NCBI RefSeq assembly: GCF_037975245.1
Contig: NC_092566.1
Location: 8,162,001 to 8,226,000 of the forward strand
Length of the DNA stretch: 64,000 nucleotides
Direction of reading: 5' to 3'
Source: Apostichopus japonicus
Lineage: Eukaryota; Echinodermata; Holothuroidea; Aspidochirotida; Stichopodidae
A program made the translations under genes and the position numbers. Positions 56,899 through 64,000 of the stretch are shown one piece after another. Each line of letters starts with the position of its first letter. Position 1 is the stretch's first letter. The notes under the pieces are model-generated. The model saw only the letters and a program-made list of their open reading frames with translations, did no database searches and was not told the origin of the DNA.

Positions 56899-58397
56899 TT
56901 TGAGGAAAAAGGAATAATATCGTTGATGTTTTTGGCAGCTCAAGTATACGACTTTACACACTAAAAGTATAGTTGTGAGTGAGGTATACAAACGTTGACG
57001 TCACATGGTCACCTGATGTCTTAGGAAATGCTTCAGGAATGTCTGAAATAGAAGCTGACTTTTCGTCCCATTTTTCCCGTATTTAACGTCCGAAATTGGT
57101 AAAGTTAATTACAGCAACGTAATTGGAGTCAGTTAAGGATTACATACGTGAAAAATCCGGGTGGGATTTTATGTTCATCGAAAAGTCTCCATAGTTGGTC
57201 TTTAACAGTGAAGTAGGTGACGGCCTCCCATTCATCATCACATCAGAGCAGCCACGGGGAACGCTTGATGTTGTTTCGAACCCCCATTTCTCCATTCGCA
57301 AACTTCCAGACATACCAAATCCACGGACGATTCCGCCCAACAAAACTGCAAAGCGCAACACTGAATGTGGTAATGGTCACTTGGTTGCTTATAACTAATG
57401 CGTTTGAAGCGTTATTAATTCAAAAAGTTTTGTGTCACACAAATTTAATGTATTTTCAAAATCTTACGCACATTATCATAATTCCTGGTGCGATTTCGGT
57501 GTATTCATATATTTTGTTTTAGATAACGAAGCTTTCATTAACACGTTCAAATATTAAACTGAACGTACCACCAGATTGGAGCAGATTAAGAACAGATATC
57601 AACAGAAAAGGAAGAAATTAAGAGAGAAAGAAATTAACATCTTACCCATATCGTCCACTCTGAAGTAAGCCATGCATGAGTTTTAGCAAAGAAACGTCAT
57701 CACTTCTCCTGCCCTCCATCCAGGATTCAAGCTACTTCGTTAGCAGCGGAGTAAAGCGAGCTTTTCATGTGATGGGAGAGAGTGAGAGAAAGGGAGGGAG
57801 GGGGGGGGGTGGGGATGTGGGATAAGGTTGAATTGATGAAGCTCTATCGCATTTCCCCTTCTTGCTGGTTATACGTTACTTTGTGTTTAACTTTGTTAGT
57901 CACCTATGTTCGCACCTTCAACAAATTAATATAGATCCACATAACGATATTCCATTGTCTGAAGCATTTCAGTGGGGATGATTGCAGGGTGAGGGATTGA
58001 GCGGCATCGATCATATCCATTGTTAGTTGTAATCATGATGGTGGAGGTGCGGTGTGCGGCAACTGGGCTGTCCCTTCAAACGGTGTTACTTTGTATATAG
58101 ACGTTTTACCAAAAGATTCTTTCGTATATAGAAAGTTCGACTTTTCAGTTTGAGATGTTACTATTTAAAATTTAAAAATATTGCCGAAGCGATATTTCTA
58201 TACATTAATGTGAGTTGCATTTATGTGAGTGGCAATGGGAGTTCTGGAGGGGGAGGGGGGTGAGCAAAATACTTTCCAAAGTTGAACTGGGATGCTGCCA
58301 CGCACCACGTGTTGCTATGTGTATGCCTAGAGCCCCAGACAGGCATACTATAGGAAAAGATGTTGTGTTATATAGTTATCTGAGTTGTGGGTCAGAG

Positions 58398-58424
58398 CAT
58401 GGAGCTATCGTTTATAGCTCCATG
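58398..58424. repeat. 27-bp near-palindrome at the duplication breakpoint
   Basis: Arms CATGGAGCTAT-C and GTTTATAGCTCCATG: the 30-bp palindrome of 8391 with AAA deleted from one arm. It begins at the first base after duplicated sequence ends. A second small hairpin (GGTTGG ... CCAACC) follows at 58423-58438. Confidence 0.85.
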
Positions 58425-58438
58425 GTTGGACAGCCAAC

Positions 58439-60583
58439 CGAGGTGTAAATAGAGGGCGGGCTGATAGATATTCGAGCAGAGACTTAAGGTGGTAGAATCT
58501 TATTAGAGACTATATCCATCCGCCAGATTGTTATCCTATCTCAGGAAAAGTGCCAAAGAGCAGCAGACGAACAGGCTTTTTTGAGCTGTTATCAATCATA
58601 ATCTATTTTTTTTTGTGACTTGCATCTTGAAGAACATGAATGGAAGTACATGTGGTGAAAAAATTGGGTCAATTAAGGCAAGTTTAGATCCCTTTAGGCC
58701 TCCCAGGAGTAGCGTACGAAAATTGTTCACTACTAGTGGTGAAGAGGTTTGTTTACAAGTGACGAAAACTTCCGGCTCGGATAGCAAAAAATCTAGATGG
58801 TCATGATACGGAAAATTGATTGTGCAATGAAAGGTCAACTTGTCAGCTTTCCGGTGATGGGTTGCGTTTAGCTAGTGAGAACTCCCATCTAGACTTCGAG
58901 ACCACTTTACTTTTGTGATTTAGTGTGTAAGTCAATGGGGTTTTTAATGGGCGTATGCTACCATAGATAAACGTATACAGCTCTGTATTCGCGTATTATA
59001 CTGAAAACAGATACCTATAGTGATACGGTCTTCAACAAGACCTATTAGTATCAAAGTTAATCTTAATCCACTATTTGGTAAATTCTAAACTAACTCAACC
59101 AAACCAAACCGATACCAAGAATAACGCACATCGCACAGTCCCATGTCCCACTATACCCGCACATGTTTTTGGAATTTTCACCTTTTAGCATTCAAATTAT
59201 AGATTTTGTAGTCAATCTGTTCTATCGCTTTTCTCTTCACCAGTGCTTTTAATCGTTTTTCGATCTCATATTCCTGTATTTATCTGTATATGGTATATGT
59301 ATTTACTGTTTTATGTATTTACTGTTTTATGTATTTACTGTTTTATGTCATTGTATATTCTAGATTGTTTGTAAAGCGTACAGATGCATCGCGCGTAGTG
59401 CGCTTTATAAGATTTGTTTTTACATTTTTTTTACATTTACATTATCCGTTAGGAGAGGGATATATGCCAGGTCATATCGATGATATATACATACGCTTCT
59501 GTAATGATGAATGAAAGCAATAATCAGCAAGATATTCTGGATGTTGTGTTTTAAAAACACTCATATCAAATTTCAGTTATCAACAAAACATTTTCAAGTT
59601 GATATCAGTGTTTCTTTGGGTCATTACTAAATAAATAATATAAAAAACGCCGAAATTTCGAGAAAAAAGTAGTCTTAAACTTTTGTTTTTTATCCGTGTT
59701 CATTGTTTGTTTACCGTGTGTTAACTCAATTAGTTAGAGGGGGTTGAGCTACTGTACACTAAGAGACAGTGGCATACACTACACGTTCCTTAATTCTTAC
59801 ATGTGTAAACGTTGCGTCATGTAAGTTCAAATTGTTGAACATAGGACACGTAAGGACATAAAGTCGTTTAACACCGGAGATAAAATACTCTAGAGGTTGT
59901 TTTCACGCATACACAGACGTATGCTTGTTGTGCTGCTATACTACCGCAAATATATGCCTAACGTCAGTATACAGTAATCAAGAGGTGGCAATTCTTTTAG
60001 AACATCGTCCTTTAAACTAGAAGAACGACATATTGAACCATCTTTCAATGGTGTGAGAACCTTCCCAGCATTGGCAACGTTGGAGAACTGTCGGGTAAAC
60101 GCAGAGTTTGGTCTTATTCTTACTTCCTAGGCCTAAAAGTAACACGTAACAGGCTACATTAACCAACGTTAGGCCTAACCCATAAAGGCCATAATGTAAG
60201 ACGTAGCCTATTGGAAAGTTATTTGCTGTAACTTGTTAGCGTGAACCTACATTGTCTAGGCCTTTATGAAGCTCATGACTAGGCTAGTTTAGTAATTACC
60301 AAATATATGCCACAATTGGTATTTAGGAGATCATATGCGTTTATTCACCGTTACTTCAAGACTTCTGGTTTTCTGCTATCAACACGGAGGCCTTATTTAT
60401 CATGATAGCAACTGACCTTACTTAGTCTACAGCTTACTTTAGGCCTAGGCCCCTAAAATACTGCTATGGGAAAGTTTGAGCATTCGCAAAACTTGAGCAA
60501 ACGAAGGCTTCAAATGTTAATACCTTGTCTGTTTATATTATTTTTCCAAAACATTACTCAATCAGAAGAATAAATACTTGGCC
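58439..60583. other. No gene recognised
   Basis: AT-rich, single-copy in this window. A 17-bp tandem repeat (TGTATTTACTGTTTTA units) is at 59298-59347. Open frames are short and lack splice context. Confidence 0.5.
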
Positions 60584-60861
60584 GTGGCTATTCTTACGAC
60601 TAGTCGTAACAATTATTTATAAACTATTCTTACGACAAAGGCAAATTCAAGCGCAGTAAAGTAAAGAAAGCAACTGCCCATGGAGTAGGGGTAACCCTAA
60701 CCCTAAACATAACCCTAAACCTCAATCCTAACCCTTACTCTAACCCTAACCTGAAATTATTGTTACTCCTCGTCGTAAAAATAGTACTTCTGGTCGTGAA
60801 AATAGCAACTGCGCATGCGTAGTCGGAAATTATTCTTACGACTAGTCGTAAGAATAGCCAC
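60584..60861. mobile_element. Intact CCCTAA-core MITE
   Basis: 278 bp; inverted ends GTGGCTATTCTTACGACTAG and the complement; core with CCCTAA-type repeats at 60693-60752. It matches the interrupted copy at 15919-17195 on both sides of that copy's insertion, confirming the empty site. Confidence 0.9.
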
Positions 60862-62619
60862 TTTGTAAATACTTATTGTCATTTTTTATCTGTGGGCATT
60901 ATATGGGGTTGAATTCAAAGTGTACTAATGTTTGCATGTATCGATATGATTACAACAAGCCAATTAATTTTCTTGACTTCCTTGGTTAACATGTAACACT
61001 AAAAATTCTTAATTTGATGGTTTCCATTGGTTTTCATAGAAGGGTTAACGAAATTTGTATCCATATTATTTACTAGCCATGAACCCTAGCCTAAGTATAA
61101 ACAAATGTGTGACCAATAATCTTCTGGTAACCCATAGGGTTTCCATTATATAAGTAGCCAATTTACTCTAATTGAATATTAATACCATCTTAAAAGTCCC
61201 TGATTGATTTACAGTCAATAGTGAGTGATAAGGTGCTTGTTGGTTGATCCTTGGTTAGAAAATATATTCAAAATCAAAGGTAGATTCATAATGGACTCCC
61301 TGTTAGAGAGTACACTGCTAGAATATGAGTGAACCATCAGACCCTTCAAACTTTATAATGTTAAAAGTTTTATGGTTTACAGTCTTGTATGTATCATGGA
61401 CTTCTCTCTTGACTTCTTACAACATTTAACCACTGGTCATTGGTAACACATTCAAATATGCACAATCGTAACTGTCACTCCCATACTAATGTACATTTTG
61501 TAATTTTTACAGGGCTCCTGCATCTATATGCTTTCTTTTGGCATCGTGTCATTGCCAGTTTTGTACATGTTAATATTTTTCCATTTATTGAAACCAGTGT
61601 AAAATAGCAAATATTTATAACAGGAGAGTGGTACTTACAAAGACCTATCAAATATCAAAATGAAAACGACATGTGATAAAACAATTTAAAAATATATGTA
61701 TAGATAGTAAGTAATATTCTTAAAAGGTTAACACATAAAATGAATAAACAATGACTGAAATTATATTAAAGGTTCAAAAGGAGCAGACTGGATGAATATT
61801 GCAGCAAGATTAATGAAAGAATTCATGTACAGTTGAATTCTGTTTTTCAGCAAAGGCATATACGGATGTCTGAGGTTTTTGTTGGATTTAACCAAAAGAC
61901 CGTGTAAGTGGGAAATGCAATGGTTGTTTTTTCTTTTGTTATTCCTAATTTTGTCCGTCATTCTGACAAATTCACTCCTATCAGCTCAATTCACAATTCC
62001 TCTCAAAGACCGGTAATCTAATATCTGTGACATATACTGTACATAAGAAACTTTATCAAATGTTGTAATCTTATCTCTCAATGATATGAAGGGATACCCA
62101 AACATGTACAGAATAGATAATATGCGGCAGAAAGAGAGAGATATGAGAACATTTTCCCTTCGCACATTTGTTGAAAAGCGACACGATATATAACTTAACC
62201 TAGATAGAGCAGTACGACAATATGTAACCTTGTTAGAGGCAGTTTTTCAGCCCCTTATTGACATCTTGTTAACACTGTAAACAGTAGTGAGGAATGCTAA
62301 ATTGGTTTAAATGTGAGCTCCTTCCTTCCCCATCAAAGGTATTAGAATAACAATAGCAAAGACAATAGCGAATATTATGATACCAATAGGGAATCCTAAG
62401 TTCTCTTCCTTTCAAATGCACACGACAATCTTAATTTATAAATTCACATTTTGTTGGGGTTTTATCTTTCTCACATATTTCCCATTGAAAGATTACGGTT
62501 ATTAAATGTTGTTTACTGTTGTTTGTAAGCAATCAAAAACAGAGGCATGAATAACCTGCTGTATGAACATTCTTATTACTTTTCCTCTCTTCTCTCTTCC
62601 TCTATTTCTTTCTTTCAAG
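60862..62619 (+). other. Probable upstream region or 5' intron of the MICU1-like gene
   Basis: No exon recognised. The acceptor at 62618-62619, preceded by a long pyrimidine tract (62579-62615), implies a non-coding first exon further left; it may lie here or outside the recognisable sequence. Confidence 0.35.
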
Positions 62620-62805
62620 ATGATCAAGAAAGATGCTCGGAATATTTTGCAGGAGATCTGTACAGATACTGGTCAGGCATCAGTTAAGATGTATCGCTTC
62701 ATCTTCCGGGAAACAGACGACCACTAACAGATGGCCCCTCAAGTACATGGTGGCACTCCTTGGTGCTAGTGGAGGAATCCTTACAGGGGGAATGTTGTGG
62801 GAAAG
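62620..62805 (+). CDS. MICU1: MICU1-like mitochondrial calcium uptake regulator, first coding exon
   Basis: MICU1 is the EF-hand gatekeeper of the mitochondrial calcium uniporter in the intermembrane space. The exon follows a strong acceptor (TTTCTTTCAAG); ATG at 62633, 57 codons, then phase-2 donor GAAAG|GTGAGAG at 62806. The N-terminus has many Arg and no acidic residues (MLGIFCRRSVQILVRHQLRC), as in a mitochondrial presequence, then a hydrophobic segment LKYMVALLGASGGILTGGML followed by WE. This segment matches the MICU1 inner-membrane region (LGAS, then LLWKR-type ending) in position and sequence. EF hands would be in exons beyond the window. Assignment rests on this N-terminal similarity only; another mitochondrial membrane protein is possible. 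Confidence 0.68.
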
Positions 62806-62984
62806 GTGAGAGGATGTCTGATAATCCTTCCACCTGTCAAAAATGATAGGCACATGATGAGTGAATGATTTAGGCTTTAATGACGAAAGCTGCCAATTCC
62901 GTTTCATTCTTATAATCATTTTATCCGGTATCACATACATGAAAGCATGACCAAATTGATATATCAGTGCAAAGGTATATACCA

Positions 62985-63290
62985 GTGCTGTGGACAAGTG
63001 GATATTAGCGATGGCATTTGAAACAATGAGGCTAAGCAGCCTAAGCAATCGGGAGGTTCCAGGTTCAATTCCCAGCAGAGTCTTTGTAAGGTTGGTTTTC
63101 ATCCAAGAGCCATCTACGGTTTTCCCATCTGAAATGACTTTCTAAATTAAAAAGAGTCCAAATTTGAGATAAATGTTAAATTGGAAGCCACCCGACGTGT
63201 AGGTTGTAATACTTGAGCCTGTGCGGGTTTCTCCCATATTTGTGGTCGTTTAAGCGTCGTAAAATAACTGCTGATTATGAGATTATTATT
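62985..63290 (+). mobile_element. Candidate tRNA-derived SINE in intron 1 of the MICU1-like gene
   Basis: A Pol III B-box match GGTTCAATTCC at 63062-63072 sits in a tRNA-like context (GGGAGGTTCCAGGTTCAATTCCCAGCA), with a head starting near TGGACAAGTGG. The A box is degenerate. The downstream body has TTTTCCCATCTGAAATGACTT and GTGCGGGTTTCTCCCATATT, the style of animal SINE2 bodies. Single copy here, so boundaries are approximate. Confidence 0.5.
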
Positions 63291-64000
63291 AGATTAGATA
63301 TACAGTAAAGCAGTTTTGTACATACAGTAGGAAGTTCAGACACCATGCTGTTTTACAAGGTAGAAAGTGCTTAGAACCAAATTATGACTTAAAACAATAC
63401 GCTCGTACCCACTGCACTACATTTGTGTGTAAGCTCATTTGATTTTGTGAATATTATTTGAGCTTGTAACCTACATTCACTTAACTACATGCGATTCTAT
63501 ATAATATTTTAAAAAACTTCTGTTGATGTAGTGACATGTAGTGACAAGATATTCATAGTTTTCACAACTTGGCAAAACATTTGTATTTCATGCAAAAGTT
63601 TTGCCTTAAAGGCATTGAAGACTCGCCCCCAAACCGTGTGCGGCCATCTGAAACAGTTAACTTTCCGTTGCTTGCAAGTGATGTTTTGTTTGTGTCGATA
63701 CAAAATGCAGACAGTACAGTAATGAAACGAAATGCCTTGTTATCTTTAGCTGTACCTGAGATGTCCATCGCTGTATTGTTTGTACACTGTGCTGTGGGTA
63801 TTGACCGCAGCTGTATGTACTGACCGTGCACTAGTGTCTAATTACCGACTGTAGCAAGCTGTGTGTGTGTATTTTCTGGGATCGATGGTGGTGTTTAACA
63901 CTTCTGTTACACCTCATTCGAAACTAGGTCAGATTACGGGCATTATACATTTCTTTTTTGCGCGAGTCTTCACACCCTTTAAGTATTGTAGTACTGAATA
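63291..64000. other. Intron sequence of the MICU1-like gene; possible MITE
   Basis: 63610-63670 (GCATTGAAGACTCGCCC and GCGGCCATCTGAAAC) looks like a repeat family end but no inverted partner is visible before the window edge. Overlapping open frames on both strands at 63562-63831 are not convincing genes. Confidence 0.4.

Larger units (their letters stand above)
54330..57201. mobile_element. Kolobok-like element, copy B
   Basis: Duplicate of 6173-9050, with TTAA outside both ends (54326-54329, 57202-57205) and the same hAT-like insertion and palindrome. Confidence 0.82.
48147..58397. repeat. 10.25-kb segmental duplication, copy B
   Basis: Near-identical to 1-10238 in the same orientation. 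Differences seen: length changes in G, C and T runs, single substitutions such as A for G at 48487, and a few 1-12-bp indels (for example a repeated ACGTTTATATT at 49138). It ends at 58397, immediately before a palindrome. Confidence 0.95.

Noticed and set aside
59290-59514. 74-codon frame beginning MVYVFTVLCIYCF
   Set aside because: The hydrophobic start is the translation of a 17-bp tandem repeat; nothing gene-like follows.
63562-63831. Overlapping open frames on both strands (89 and 84 codons)
   Set aside because: No splice context, no domain, and opposite-strand openness suggests composition; probably an intronic repeat.
1-64000. CRISPR array, bacterial operons or prophage
   Set aside because: The window is eukaryotic; tandem repeats seen have no spacer structure and no prokaryotic gene organisation is present.

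Overview
This is eukaryotic genomic DNA: intron-split genes with GT-AG junctions, an intact BEL/Pao retrotransposon, and dense nested DNA transposons (hAT-like, Kolobok-like, P-like, many MITEs). A MICU1-like exon, hevein-type domain exons, THAP-bearing elements, tandem TTTGACC-rich minisatellites and many 'taggccta' words suggest a marine invertebrate, most likely a deuterostome (echinoderm/hemichordate-like). That placement is an inference.

Layout. 1-10238 is one copy of a near-identical 10.24-kb segmental duplication; the second copy is 48147-58397. Both hold the same stack: a terminal-inverted-repeat (TIR) element with 5-bp target duplications, and a Kolobok-like TTAA element with a THAP-domain relic that is itself invaded by a hAT-like element and by a 30-bp perfect palindrome. 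10239-13650 is relic transposons, including a three-level nest. 14427-19983 is a three-exon host gene (193 residues, family unknown) whose first intron holds four MITE/hAT insertions. 20000-24090 is mostly featureless, with two short palindromes and a 14-residue-period minisatellite. 24095-39043 is a third Kolobok-like copy blown up to 15 kb by nested insertions: a 5-bp-TSD element carrying a P-like THAP element, then a 9.1-kb block containing a complete young BEL/Pao element (30021-37995). 40865-44219 is a tandem array of ~807-bp units, each with one symmetric phase 1-1 exon for a hevein-like chitin-binding domain on the minus strand; four look intact and the fifth is truncated and carries a stop. 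45481-46689 is another nested hAT-like pair. After copy B, 62620-62805 is the first coding exon of a MICU1-like gene that runs off the right edge.

The most unusual signal is a set of 25-30-bp near-perfect palindromes (8391, 14004, 22199, 22378, 56542, 58398) whose arms all begin CAKGGAR. One is a clean insertion with a perfect 7-bp target duplication, shown by an empty site in a paralogous transposon; another sits exactly on the breakpoint of the 10-kb duplication. They look like dispersed minimal fold-back insertions rather than chance hairpins.

The host genes (unknown 193-residue protein, hevein-domain exons, MICU1-like) have no evident shared pathway; the transposons interact mainly by insertion into one another, which gives a readable relative chronology.
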